DNA from: DATNIC01 sp035604635
GTDB taxonomy: Bacteria; Vulcanimicrobiota; Vulcanimicrobiia; Vulcanimicrobiales; Vulcanimicrobiaceae
NCBI GenBank assembly: GCA_035604635.1
Contig: DATNIC010000005.1
Coordinates: 8,234 to 72,233 of the forward strand
DNA: 64,000 bases
Direction: 5' to 3'
Shown: positions 45,588 through 56,341 of the stretch, piece after piece
Layout: each line of letters starts with the position of its first letter
How positions within the stretch are numbered: position 1 is the first letter of the stretch
Notes under the pieces: model-generated
What the model was told of the DNA's origin: nothing
What the model saw: only the letters and a program-made list of their open reading frames with translations
Databases searched by the model: none
Translations under genes and position numbers: made by a program

Positions 45588-46693
45588 GCGATCGCGGGTG
45601 CGCCGCGCTTCGCGATCGCTTGGTTGAGTCGCGGCATTACTTCGGTCGCCATCAGCTCCATCGAACGCCTGCCCAAAGCGGGATCGGCCCAATCGTGGCC
45701 GGCATAAAGCAAGGTTCCAAAGTCGCCGATTCGCTCGCGAAACGCCAGCAGCTGCTCGACGACCTGGTCAACCGTCCCGCAGATAACGAGCGAGTCGAGG
45801 ACGTAGTCGAGCGTAATATCGGAATCGGCCATGTTCAGGTCAGCCTTGAAGAGCTCCGGCCGCCCGTTTCCGATGAGCTTCGTCATCAGCGAGCGGAAGT
45901 AGTACGCGTAGGGACCGTCGTGTTCTTTCGCATAACGCCGCGCCGTCTTCTCGTCGTCGGCGACGAATATACTTTTCGCGACGCGCCAGTCCCCCGGATT
46001 CGCGGCGGCTCCGGCAGCGGCGCATCCCTCCTGGTACTTCGGCCAGTGACTGCGCACCCAGGGGGGCTGCAAGAAGTTCGCGGAGATCGGGGTCCAGCCG
46101 CGCATCGCCGCCGCGGTCACGCCCTTCGAAAACGGCGCCACGGCCGTAACGACGATCGGCGGATGCGGTTTCTGAAACGGCTTAACGATGATTCCTTGAC
46201 CGATCTCCGTCCGCATCGTCCGCTCCGTCGAGATCGTCCAGTACTTGCCGCGCAGATTGTAGGGCGCATCGCTCGACCAAATCGCCAGCACCTGATCGAT
46301 CGCTTCGACGAACATCGCGGTCCGATCGCCGTCGAGGTTCCCGAATACCTCGGCATCGGAGAGCAATCCACCCGGGCTGATGCCGAACAGAAAGCGCCCC
46401 TCGAGGAGGTGATCGACCATCGCGACCTGCGCCGCGATCGTCGCCGGATGGCTGTTTGGCAGATTGACCGTCCCGCTGCCCAGGACGATCGTCTTGGTCT
46501 CGTGGATCAGGGTCGCAATGAACGTCAGACACGACGTCACCGGTTCGGCCAAATCCGTGATATGCTCGCCGACGAACGCTTCGACATACCCCAGACGATC
46601 CGCCAAGAGAATCGCCTCGCGGTCCTCCCTGAGCACCTGCGTATAGTCCCGCGCCGGCGGGTGCAGAGGCATCGTGAAGTAACCAAGTCGCAT
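45584..46693 (-). CDS. LLM-class flavin-dependent oxidoreductase
   Basis: A 369-residue bacterial luciferase-like monooxygenase: MRLGYFTMPLHPP start, EAFVGEHITD near residue 45, GRFLFGISPGG near 110. These enzymes use reduced FMN or F420 to oxidise organic substrates. ATG 46693 is preferred to an open frame from 46720. First gene of the transporter run, divergent from the TetR gene, so probably the controlled promoter lies before it. Confidence 0.88.
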   Translation of the reverse strand: MRLGYFTMPLHPPARDYTQVLREDREAILLADRLGYVEAFVGEHITDLAEPVTSCLTFIATLIHETKTIVLGSGTVNLPNSHPATIAAQVAMVDHLLEGRFLFGISPGGLLSDAEVFGNLDGDRTAMFVEAIDQVLAIWSSDAPYNLRGKYWTISTERTMRTEIGQGIIVKPFQKPHPPIVVTAVAPFSKGVTAAAMRGWTPISANFLQPPWVRSHWPKYQEGCAAAGAAANPGDWRVAKSIFVADDEKTARRYAKEHDGPYAYYFRSLMTKLIGNGRPELFKADLNMADSDITLDYVLDSLVICGTVDQVVEQLLAFRERIGDFGTLLYAGHDWADPALGRRSMELMATEVMPRLNQAIAKRGAPAIA

Positions 46694-46714
46694 CGCGCTC
46701 ACCCCGCGGCTATC

Positions 46715-46726
46715 TATCAAGTGATA
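46715..46726. promoter_or_regulatory. Candidate TetR operator
   Basis: TATCA-AG-TGATA, an inverted repeat with 5-base arms in the 71-base gap between the divergent LLM and TetR genes. TetR regulators usually bind such dyads to repress both directions. The arms are short, so this is only positional evidence. Confidence 0.35.
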
Positions 46727-46764
46727 AGTAGGGTTTTGCGCCAGGGCATCCGCAACCTTGCGCT

Positions 46765-47430
46765 ATGAAGAAACCGGCGGCGCGGCGGCGGCTCCCTCGG
46801 GACGAACGCGAGCAACTGATCGCGCGTGAGGCGGTCGCGTTCTTTTCGGAATGCGGCTTCGACGGTCACACGCGGGAACTCGCGCGCCGCCTTGGGATCA
46901 CGCAGCCGCTCCTCTATCGCTACTTCCGCAACAAAGAAGCGCTGATCGACCGCGTCTACCAAGAGGTCTACCTGAACCGCTGGAATCCGCGCTGGGAAGA
47001 GCTCCTCGACGATCGAACGCGGCCGCTCGAGGGACGGCTCCTCGAGCTCTACCTCGACTACTCTCACATGATCCTACGCTACGAATGGATTCGGATCTGG
47101 ATGTTTTCCGGCCTCAAGGGCATGGACCTCAACAGCCGTTTCTTGGGCTTGTTGCGCGAGCGCATCTTCGCACGCGTCATTCGGGAGATCCGTCACGCGC
47201 ATCATCTGCCCTCGCCCGACGACATCCCAATCAGCGAGATGGAGTTCGAACTGGTGTGGGCCCTCCACGCGAGCATCTTTTACATCGGCGTCCGGCGCTG
47301 GATCTATGGCTTAGAGATCCCCGAGAACACCGACGCGGTCGTCGAAGCGCTGACGCGCGCCTTCCTCGACGGCGTCCCGGCCGTCATCGCGGCTCTGACG
47401 CGAGGCCCTTTGGCGCCCGCGACAAGATAG
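46765..47430 (+). CDS. TetR-family transcriptional regulator
   Basis: A 221-residue regulator. The N-terminal helix-turn-helix (about 15-60) includes ARRLGITQPLLYRYFRNKEALI. The C-terminal ligand-binding domain is Trp- and Tyr-rich, suggesting a hydrophobic effector. Divergent from the oxidoreductase/importer run, which it likely controls. Its end overlaps the convergent amidohydrolase by 47 bases. Confidence 0.9.
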   Translation: MKKPAARRRLPRDEREQLIAREAVAFFSECGFDGHTRELARRLGITQPLLYRYFRNKEALIDRVYQEVYLNRWNPRWEELLDDRTRPLEGRLLELYLDYSHMILRYEWIRIWMFSGLKGMDLNSRFLGLLRERIFARVIREIRHAHHLPSPDDIPISEMEFELVWALHASIFYIGVRRWIYGLEIPENTDAVVEALTRAFLDGVPAVIAALTRGPLAPATR

Positions 47431-48412
47431 CGAAAGCATTTCCGCCCAAGATCGCATCGCGTCCGGCGCGGTCGAGGTTGGGGATCCGCGCGACGGTTCC
47501 GCGCGGGTCATCGATCCCCATGTCGAACGGCCGATCCGTCCCGACCACGACGTTTCCAGCGCCGACGCGAGAGACAAGATACGCGAGCATCGCGTCGTCG
47601 TGCGTGATCGTATCGTAGTAAAGACGCGCAAGATAGTGACTCGGCGGATGTGGGATCGTTTTGGTCTCGGGACGGACGCGATAGCCGTGATCGAGCCGGC
47701 CGATGATGTAGGGCAAGGTTCCGCCGCCGTGCGCGAGGATCATGTGGAGCTTAGGAAAACGCTCGAACACCCCGGCATAGATCAGTCGCGCCGCGATGAG
47801 GCCGCTCTCCGACGGGTTCCCAAAAAGATTCCCAAGGTAATACGGCGCCGCACGTTCGCCGCCAAGCTCGTGGTGGGGGTGCATGAACGCCGGGACGTCG
47901 AGTTCGCAGAGCACCTCCCAAAACGCGTCGAGTTTCGGGTCGTCGAGCGGCGCGCCCGCAATGCTCGAGCCGATCTCGACGCCCCAGTGCCCGAGCTCCG
48001 TCACCGCACGGCGCAGCTCTACGACTGCGCGCTGGGGATCTTGCAGCGGGACGGTTGCGAACGACGCAAAGCGTTCCGGTGCACGCCCGACGATCGCAGC
48101 CAGCGCGTCATTCCCGGCTCGCGCGACGGCGAGGCCGAGCTCGGGCTCGGCCGCGTAGGCGAAATAGAACGGCGGCAAGCAGATGATTTGCCGGTCGATG
48201 CCTTGCTCGCGAGCCAGCGCGATGCGCGCGTCCACGTCGTAGAGAGACGGAAAGTACGGGAGGCGCGAGCGTTCCTCGCTGTAGCCGCAAACGGCGCGCG
48301 CAAGGTCGATCGTCTGCTCCTTCTTCCGCGCGTCGATCAATCCACGAGTTCGTAATTCGTCGACGAATGCGTCGGGCAAGAAGTGGGCGTGACAATCGAT
48401 GCACAGCGACAC
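47384..48412 (-). CDS. ACMSD-like amidohydrolase
   Basis: A 342-residue amidohydrolase-2 TIM-barrel protein. Metal ligands are visible as CHAHFLP near the N-terminus, FMHPHH mid-protein, ILAHGGG and GTDRPFD near the end. Family members are metal-dependent decarboxylases or hydratases of aromatic ring-fission products. Follows the CocE hydrolase by 16 bases. A role in aromatic breakdown would fit pobA and the importer but is inferred. Confidence 0.85.
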   Translation of the reverse strand: MSLCIDCHAHFLPDAFVDELRTRGLIDARKKEQTIDLARAVCGYSEERSRLPYFPSLYDVDARIALAREQGIDRQIICLPPFYFAYAAEPELGLAVARAGNDALAAIVGRAPERFASFATVPLQDPQRAVVELRRAVTELGHWGVEIGSSIAGAPLDDPKLDAFWEVLCELDVPAFMHPHHELGGERAAPYYLGNLFGNPSESGLIAARLIYAGVFERFPKLHMILAHGGGTLPYIIGRLDHGYRVRPETKTIPHPPSHYLARLYYDTITHDDAMLAYLVSRVGAGNVVVGTDRPFDMGIDDPRGTVARIPNLDRAGRDAILGGNAFAILSRAPKGLASEPR

Positions 48413-48428
48413 TCGGGTTCCTTCGTCT

Positions 48429-50132
48429 CTAGTGCGGGATGATGGGTAAGAGCACGTACGCGCGGTGCTCCGGCGTCAAGTGGACGGTCGTCGTCCCGCC
48501 GAAGCGAGGAAGCGGACGATCGTGCGGATCATCATGCAGAAACGGTCCGCAGCCGCGCAGCTCGTTCTTGAAGTTCGACAAGCGGCCGCCGCTCGGCCCC
48601 GCATACTCGTAGTCCTTTCCACGAAGCGAGAGTCCGATCCGATAGCCCGCAGGAAGGACGACGCACGTCGGCCAGATTTCGATGTCAAGTTCGACCGGGA
48701 CGCCGGGGACGAGCAGCCGGCGCTCGTCGTGCGCGTGGTACGGGCGGTGCGGCAAGCTGCGCGCGGGATCGAGCTTGCGATGTGACGCGCGCAGCCACCC
48801 TTGGCCGATGGGCGTGTGCGGATCGATCGCGCCTTGAAAAACGAGCTCCTGCCCCGTCGGATCGAACGCGCGCAAGACGACAAATAAGTCCGCATCCTCC
48901 GTCGACGATGACACCCACACTTTGACGGCGGCGGGCCCGGTGATCTCGGTCTGCGCCGCAAGCGGTTGGGAGAGAAACGTCAGGCCTTCTCCGAGTGCTT
49001 CAAAGGCAAGCTCCGCCGGACGCGCCGGCGCCTCCGGTAAAAGAACGTTGGGCGCGCCGAGATACCAGGGCGTCCATACCGTGCGCGCGAGGGGCCACTC
49101 GCGCTCCGCGCGCTCGACGAAACGGTCGACGTGCCGGACCTGCAGACTAACGCGCGGTCGCTGCGACCAGCCGTTGTCGACCCCTTTGAGAAAGAAATCA
49201 AAGAAGCGCTTCTGCAAATCGACGCCGTAGTCGGTGTAGAATTCGGTCCAATGCTCGATCCCGTGGACTTCGAGCCACCGCTCCGGCGACGCTGCGTGCA
49301 TAAACGCCTCGAAGTTTCCGCGCGTGTGCAGTCCTTGGCCGCCCCAGTTCGCAGCTGAAAGGAACGGGACGCGCACGCTCGACCACTGAGGCGATCGCGC
49401 CCGGTGGTAATCGTCGTCCAGCGGATGGGCGCAGACCTCAGCGCCGAAGTCCGCCCGATTTGCCGCCAGCTCCGCGTCGCTCAAGGTTTCGGGGCCGCAG
49501 ACCAGCTCGCCGGTGACGCGGCTGCGCGCGCCGCGTTCTCCGACGCCGTGCTGCACCGTCTTCACCTGCATGTCGTACCAGTTCGCGCCAAACGTGCACA
49601 AGATGCCGCCGTGGTGCGTGACGTCGCGATACCAATCTGCCGCGCCCTCCCAGGCGCACATCGCCGCCAGATGCGGGGGCGCGAGTTCGGCGACTTGCCA
49701 TTGGTTCATCGCATAATAGGAGATGCCGTTCGCGCCGACGCGCCCGCTGCTCCACGGCTGGGCTGCTGCCCACTCGATGCACGAAAAGAAATCCTTCGTC
49801 TCGCGCGTCGACCACGGGTCGATGTATCCAGGCGAGCGACCCGCGCCGCGTGAGTCGACGCGAACGCACACGTACCCGTCGGGGACCCATTTCTCCGGAT
49901 CGACGACTTCCCAATTTTGATACACGTTTGACGAACCGGCCGCGACGTCGGGATGACGGCTCACCATCCGCTCCCATGCGCTCGGATAGCCGTCCTGGAA
50001 GGCAAGCCCCTTCGCATAGGGACCGTAGCTGATCAGCACGGGAAAACGCCCCGCGCCCGGGGGGCGGAAAACGTCCGCCCGTAAGACGAAGCCGTCGTCC
50101 ATCTCGATCGGGACGTCCCAATCAACGAGCAT
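48429..50132 (-). CDS. CocE/NonD-family hydrolase
   Basis: A 567-residue alpha/beta hydrolase of the X-Pro dipeptidyl-peptidase S15 group. The nucleophile Ser is in ANGISYYAMNQW (about residue 150), with VRVDSRGAGRSPGYIDPWS before it. The C-terminal jelly-roll domain (from about 350) includes GPAAVKVWVSSSTEDADLF. Relatives hydrolyse esters (CocE) or peptides. No signal peptide. Confidence 0.87.
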   Translation of the reverse strand: MLVDWDVPIEMDDGFVLRADVFRPPGAGRFPVLISYGPYAKGLAFQDGYPSAWERMVSRHPDVAAGSSNVYQNWEVVDPEKWVPDGYVCVRVDSRGAGRSPGYIDPWSTRETKDFFSCIEWAAAQPWSSGRVGANGISYYAMNQWQVAELAPPHLAAMCAWEGAADWYRDVTHHGGILCTFGANWYDMQVKTVQHGVGERGARSRVTGELVCGPETLSDAELAANRADFGAEVCAHPLDDDYHRARSPQWSSVRVPFLSAANWGGQGLHTRGNFEAFMHAASPERWLEVHGIEHWTEFYTDYGVDLQKRFFDFFLKGVDNGWSQRPRVSLQVRHVDRFVERAEREWPLARTVWTPWYLGAPNVLLPEAPARPAELAFEALGEGLTFLSQPLAAQTEITGPAAVKVWVSSSTEDADLFVVLRAFDPTGQELVFQGAIDPHTPIGQGWLRASHRKLDPARSLPHRPYHAHDERRLLVPGVPVELDIEIWPTCVVLPAGYRIGLSLRGKDYEYAGPSGGRLSNFKNELRGCGPFLHDDPHDRPLPRFGGTTTVHLTPEHRAYVLLPIIPH

Positions 50133-50149
50133 CGACGTCGCCCGGAAAC

Positions 50150-51276
50150 CTAACCGCCCAGGCGCGAGCGCATCGCACGCAGGTCATTTTCGCGTTCGTG
50201 CGCGATCCAGTTCATGATCCCCGCGCGGGAGACGAATCCGTGGAGCGTCCCGGCCTCGTCGACGATCGGGACGACGCCGGCGGGCGAGCGAGCAAGCTCT
50301 CGCAGGGCATCGATCGCCGACGTCCGCGGGCCGACCGAGGGGATATCTTCGGCCCGCATCATGATCGAGGTGACATACGCTTCGCCGTTCCCCTCCGCTT
50401 GCGCGGACGCGGCCGCAGCGACGGTGACGATGCCGAGAAAGCGGTCTCCAAGCATCACCGGTAAGGCGTGATCCGTCGCTTGGACGAGCGCATCGAACGC
50501 GTGGTTGATCGACGTGTCGGCCGGGATGGCCCCGGCCGGGCGCGCCGCCAGATCGATGACCGGATGACCTTGCAACGCGCGATTGAGCGTGGCTTGGAAC
50601 TCCTCGGCTGCGCCGGCCTGCAACAAGAACCAGCCGATGAACGTCAGCCACAGGCCGCCGCCGATCCCATATTCGAGCGTTTCCCAAATGCCGAAGGCGA
50701 TGATAGACCAGGCGAAGACTTGCGAGACCCGCACGGCGATGCGGGTCGCGCGCACACGATCGCCGGTGATGCGCCACAGGACCGCATGCAGCACGCGTCC
50801 GCCGTCGAGCGGGAACGCAGGGAGCAGATTGAAGATCGCGAGGATCACGTTAGCCGCGGCGAGGTAGGCGAAGGCCGTCCCGAACGGCGTCGTCGTCCCG
50901 GCGACGACGGCGAGGCCATAAAACATCGCGCCCAACACGAGGCTGGTCAGCGGCCCGACCGCCGCGATCCAGCCGGCGCTCGGTGCGCTCTGCGGATCGC
51001 CTTCGAACTGCGAGACTCCGCCGAAGATCATCAGCGTGATCCCTTTGATCGGGACGCCGCGGGCTCGCGCAAGGAGCGAGTGCGCGAGCTCGTGCACGAG
51101 GACGCTCGCAAAAAACAACAGCGTGGTCACGACGGCCAGGACGGCCCGCGCCAGCGGGGACACATTCAGCGTGCGCAGCGGCCCGACGTTACTGCTCAGC
51201 GACCACGCGACGAACGCGAAGACGAACAGCCAACTGATATCGATGCGAATATTGATCCCGAACAGCCGCCCGATGT

Positions 51277-51280
<4 letters not shown>
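50150..51280 (-). CDS. Site-2 protease (M50) with CBS domains
   Basis: A 376-residue membrane zinc protease. HELAH (about residue 61-65) and NLLPAFPLDGGRVL give the zinc ligands. The membrane region covers about 1-220 and two CBS domains occupy 240-360. CBS-bearing S2P proteins may be controlled by adenine nucleotides. GTG 51280 overlaps the moxR stop. Substrate, possibly an anti-sigma factor, is unknown. Confidence 0.9.
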
Positions 51281-52208
<928 letters not shown>

Positions 52209-52212
<4 letters not shown>

Positions 52213-53084
52213 TGGGCCAACACCCGCTCGACTGCGGCAATCAACTCGTCGATCCCCAACTGCAAGCGCGATTCGTCGACGAACGCTGCGCGCTCTGCCA
52301 GGCGCAGGGCTGCGCGCAACGCCGGGACGGAGCCGTCGAGCCGAACGAGCAGCAGGTCGAGCGTTTCATCGTTGCGCGCGCCCGCGAACGCGCGCAGCGC
52401 GAAGCGCGTCGCAAACGCTTCGTCGCGGGTCCGTCGCGACCGCAAGCCGGCCAGAGCGCGTTCCAAAGCCGGCCGTGGTTCGAACCGCGGCAAAGCGAGG
52501 ATGGCGACCGGTGGAGCGTTGCGCGCCGGTTCGCGTGCGCGGACGTAGCGCATCCGGATCAAAGCGATCAGGAGCGCTAGCCCCGCGACGATCCCCGCCG
52601 CCATGAGCACCGCTCGCCACGCAAGCGGACGCCAATCGGTTCGATGGGCCAGGGTGCCTTCGGGTTCGATCCGAATCGTCAACTCGTTCGATGAAAAGCG
52701 GCTCGGCCGGCCGGTGCGCGCGTCGATCGCGTCGAGATGCGCGGGCGTCAGGTGGCCGATCCCCGGCTGCAAGCCGGTGACGGTGAGCGTCTCTACGTAG
52801 TCCGTCCCATCCGCATCCTGGTGCATCCGGCGTTCGTCGCCCAGTATCTGCAAGTTCGCAAGATCCGGCAAGACCAGATCGTCGAGGTTCGTAACGTGTT
52901 CGCGGACATGGACGTGAATCGTCACGTGAATCGCGCCGGCAACGGGCGCGACCGAGCGGTCGGCGTGCATCGCCAGGGCGTCGACATGGAGGCGCGGGAG
53001 CTCTTGCGCGCGCAACTCGCCACAGACGAAAACGAGCGCACACGCCAGAAAGCAACTCGCTAGCGGCTGAGTTGATCGAACCAT
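52209..53084 (-). CDS. BatD-like membrane protein
   Basis: A 291-residue protein with a signal peptide (1-25), an extracytoplasmic beta-rich region (30-150) resembling BatD, one membrane helix (about 162-182) and an Arg-rich cytoplasmic helical tail. Placed before moxR, which supports the BatD assignment. ATG 53084 lies within the last 25 bases of carA. Confidence 0.68.
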
Positions 53085-54136
53085 CGCGCGAACAGAAACC
53101 GCGCATCGAATGGGCCCGGCGACGCTTCGGGATGAAACTGTACCCCGGCGACCGGGAGCGAGCGGTGACGGAAACCTTCGTTCGTTCCATCGTTGAGATT
53201 GACCATCGTTGCTTCGAGCTCGGACGGCAGGCTCGTCCCATCGACCGCATAACCGTGGTTGTGCGCGGTGATCAAGACCTCACCGTTGACGAGGTCCTTT
53301 ACCGGCTGGTTCCCGCCCCGATGCCCATACGGGAGCTTGTACGTTTGCGCGCCGCACGCGAGCGCGAGCAGCTGGTGACCCAAACACACGCCGAAGAGCG
53401 GCAGCTCCCCGACCAGACCACGTAAGGTCTCGACCGTCCCTCCCAGTTCACGCGGATCACCGGGTCCGGGCGAGACGACGACGCCGTCGGGATGCCGGGA
53501 GAGAATCGCATCTTTGCCCGCATCGTAGGGCAGCACGGTGACCTCCGCTCCGAGCAGCTCCAGATTGCGAATGATCGCGCGTTTGACGCCGCAATCCAGG
53601 ACGACGACCCGCCGCTTCCCGCCGCCCGCGGCAGGCTCATCCGTCCCCTGCGCGACCGAGGCGACGAGGCCGGCAGTCGACGGATTACGCGCATAGACCG
53701 TCAGGTCGGCCTCAACGCGCGCCAGGGCCGTTTCGCCGACGGCGAGCGCGGCCGGGATCGTCCCATGCTCGCGCAGCGCGATGACGAGCGCCCGCGTGTC
53801 GATCCCGACGAGCGTCGGGATTTGCTGCTCGTCGAGCCAGCCTCCGAGATCGATCTTGCTGTCGTAGTGCGAGGGATGCGGCGCGATGCGTTTGATGACG
53901 GCACCGGCGACGCACGCGCGCGGATGTTGGGCGACGGTGCGGGAAATCCCGTAGTTCCCGATCATCGGATACGTGAACGTCAGAATCTGCCCCGCATACG
54001 ACGGATCGGTCAACGCTTCTTCGTAGCCGGTCATCCCGGTATAGAAAACGGCTTCGCCGAGAGCGATTCCTTCGTGTTCCAAGCCGCGTCCGTCGTACCG
54101 CGATCCATCGGCGAGGATCAGAGCCGCCGGCTTCAT
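53060..54136 (-). CDS. carA: Carbamoyl-phosphate synthase small subunit
   Basis: The glutaminase subunit, delivering ammonia to CarB. The nucleophile Cys is in FGVCLGHQLLALA and the catalytic His in QFHPEASPGP. The N-terminal domain includes EAVFYTGMTGYEE. ATG 54136 overlaps the pyrC stop and gives 358 residues. Part of pyrR-pyrB-pyrC-carA; its partner carB is elsewhere. Confidence 0.96.
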   Translation of the reverse strand: MKPAALILADGSRYDGRGLEHEGIALGEAVFYTGMTGYEEALTDPSYAGQILTFTYPMIGNYGISRTVAQHPRACVAGAVIKRIAPHPSHYDSKIDLGGWLDEQQIPTLVGIDTRALVIALREHGTIPAALAVGETALARVEADLTVYARNPSTAGLVASVAQGTDEPAAGGGKRRVVVLDCGVKRAIIRNLELLGAEVTVLPYDAGKDAILSRHPDGVVVSPGPGDPRELGGTVETLRGLVGELPLFGVCLGHQLLALACGAQTYKLPYGHRGGNQPVKDLVNGEVLITAHNHGYAVDGTSLPSELEATMVNLNDGTNEGFRHRSLPVAGVQFHPEASPGPFDARFLFARWFDQLSR

Positions 54137-55428
54137 CGCTTGAATTTCAGCGCCGCGTCGAGCGCGAAGACGATCCGGCCGCCGACGATCGTCGCAATCG
54201 CGCGTCGCGGCAGCGTCATCCCGGCAAACGGCGTATTTTTTCCCTTCGACCGAAACACGGCCGGATCGACGGTCCACGGGCGATCGGCGAAGATGGTCAC
54301 GTCGCCGACTGCGCCGACGCGCAACGTCCCACCTTCGATGTCGAGGATTCGCGCCGGATTCGTCGATGCGAGCGCGATAAATCGTTCGAGCGGAAGATCC
54401 GGGAGCGCATACGCGTAGGCACCGACGGCGGTCTCGAGACCGCTGAAGCCGACGGGAGCATCGCGCAGCAGCTGCGCTTTTTCATCGGCGGCATGGGGTG
54501 CATGATCGCTCGCAAAGACGTCGATCGTGCCGTCGCGGACGGCCGCGCGCAGCGCCGCGGCGTCGCTATCGCCGCGCAGTGGGGGATTGACCTTCGCGGT
54601 CGCGCGGTAATCCTCGAAGCGGCCGTCGTTCAACATCAGATGGTGGGGCGTTACTTCGCAGCTCGCGCCGATGCCGCGGCCGCGAGCCCAACGCATGAGA
54701 TCGACGCTCATTGCCGTCGAGACGTGAGCGATATGCCATGCTTTCCCGGTCTCGCCGGCGATCAAGAGATCGCGCGCCACGATGACGTCCTCCGCCAAAC
54801 CGGGACTCGCCGGCAGCCCGAGCCGCAGCGATTCCGGCCCTTCATTCATGACCGCGTCGCCTTTGAGCCTCGTGTCTTCGCAGTGCGAGATGAACGGCTG
54901 CGCTAAGTCCGCCGCGTAGAGGGCGGCGTTCCGCAGGACGCGCGGATCGGCGACCGTGGTGCCGTCGTCGCTGAAAGCGACCGCCCCCGCCGCTACCAAA
55001 ATGTGGTACGGCGTCAGTTCGGTCCCGGCACGCCCGCGCGTGAGGGCTGCGATCGGATAGAGGCGCGCGCCCCCGACCTCTGCGGCCCGCGTTTGCACGT
55101 CCCCCAGCAGCGCCGCCGTGTCGAGCGCCGGCTCCGTGTTCGGCATGCAGGCGACGGCTGTGAAGCCGCCGGCCGCAGCCGCGGCGAGGCCCGTCGCGAT
55201 CGTTTCCTTGTGGGACTGCCCCGGCTCGCGCAGGTGCACGTGCATGTCGATAAACCCTGGTGCGACGATTGCCCCGGCCGCATCGAACGTCGGCGCATCG
55301 CCGGACGCCAGATGCTCGCCGATCTCGACGATGCGTCCGTTCTCGATCCGCAGGTCGTGCAGACCATCGATGCCGAGCGACGGATCGATCACCCGGCCGC
55401 CGCGGATCAACAATGACCCTTCACTCAC
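54133..55428 (-). CDS. pyrC: Dihydroorotase (type I)
   Basis: Cyclises carbamoyl aspartate to dihydroorotate. DMHVHLREPGQSHKE holds the first zinc ligands and ASDHAPHAADEK the catalytic Asp. At 431 residues it is in the type I class seen with PyrB. GTG 55428 overlaps the pyrB stop. Confidence 0.95.
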   Translation of the reverse strand: MSEGSLLIRGGRVIDPSLGIDGLHDLRIENGRIVEIGEHLASGDAPTFDAAGAIVAPGFIDMHVHLREPGQSHKETIATGLAAAAAGGFTAVACMPNTEPALDTAALLGDVQTRAAEVGGARLYPIAALTRGRAGTELTPYHILVAAGAVAFSDDGTTVADPRVLRNAALYAADLAQPFISHCEDTRLKGDAVMNEGPESLRLGLPASPGLAEDVIVARDLLIAGETGKAWHIAHVSTAMSVDLMRWARGRGIGASCEVTPHHLMLNDGRFEDYRATAKVNPPLRGDSDAAALRAAVRDGTIDVFASDHAPHAADEKAQLLRDAPVGFSGLETAVGAYAYALPDLPLERFIALASTNPARILDIEGGTLRVGAVGDVTIFADRPWTVDPAVFRSKGKNTPFAGMTLPRRAIATIVGGRIVFALDAALKFKR

Positions 55429-56336
55429 GCGAGCACGCGAACGCCGTTGACGAGAAAGTCGAGGACCGCCATGCGGACATAGGTCCCGTTTTGGACTTGC
55501 GCGGCGTAGCGCGAACGCGGATCGCGCAGGACATCGTCGGTGAGCTCGACGTCACGATTGTAGGGCCCAGGATGCATGACCACCGCTTCTTTGCCCAGCG
55601 CAGCCAGCCGCCGCGCATTGAGTTGATAGCGCGCGGTGTAGTCATCGAGCGAGGGCAAGAGGCCGGAGGTAATGCGCTCGCGCTGAATCCGCAACATCAT
55701 CACCGCGTCGACCTCCGGCAAGACCGCGTCGAAGTCGCGTTCGATCCGGATCCCATCGGTCTTGAAATCATCGGGCAAGAGCGTCCTCGGACCGACGAGG
55801 ATGACCTCGGCGCCGAGCATCCGCATCCCGACGATGTTTGAGCGCGCGACCCGCGAATGCACGATGTCGCCGACGATCGCGACCTTCAGGCCGCCGACGC
55901 GCCCGAATTCGTGCCGTAACGTCATCAGGTCGAGCAACGCCTGGGTTGGATGGGCGTGCGTTCCGTCACCTGCGTTGATGACGTGCCCGTCGAAGTCGTC
56001 CGCGAGCCGGCGGGCAAAGCCGGACTCCGAGTGCCGTACGACGATCACCCGGACGCCGATCGCATAGAGTGTCAGCGCCGTGTCGGCGATCGTCTCGCCT
56101 TTGCCCAAGCTCGATGTCCCCGGCGCAAATGAGACGACGTCGGCGCCGACGCGCTGCGCGGCGATCGTGAACGACGTGATGGTCCGCGTGCTTGCCTCGA
56201 AAAACAGATTGAGGACCGGAACGCCTGCCAGGAGATCGCGAGCGGGGAAACCGTCGCGGAAGCGTGCCGAGGCGTCGAGAATCGCGTCGATCTCTTCGCG
56301 GGAGAGATCGTCGAGGTCGAGTAAGCTACGCGCCAT
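55425..56336 (-). CDS. pyrB: Aspartate carbamoyltransferase catalytic subunit
   Basis: Joins carbamoyl phosphate and aspartate. FFEASTRT is the carbamoyl-phosphate loop and HAHPTQALLDL the second binding motif. At 303 residues it is the catalytic chain only; no pyrI regulatory gene follows, as usual when PyrR is present. It begins five bases after pyrR. Confidence 0.96.
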   Translation of the reverse strand: MARSLLDLDDLSREEIDAILDASARFRDGFPARDLLAGVPVLNLFFEASTRTITSFTIAAQRVGADVVSFAPGTSSLGKGETIADTALTLYAIGVRVIVVRHSESGFARRLADDFDGHVINAGDGTHAHPTQALLDLMTLRHEFGRVGGLKVAIVGDIVHSRVARSNIVGMRMLGAEVILVGPRTLLPDDFKTDGIRIERDFDAVLPEVDAVMMLRIQRERITSGLLPSLDDYTARYQLNARRLAALGKEAVVMHPGPYNRDVELTDDVLRDPRSRYAAQVQNGTYVRMAVLDFLVNGVRVLA

Positions 56337-56341
56337 CGACG

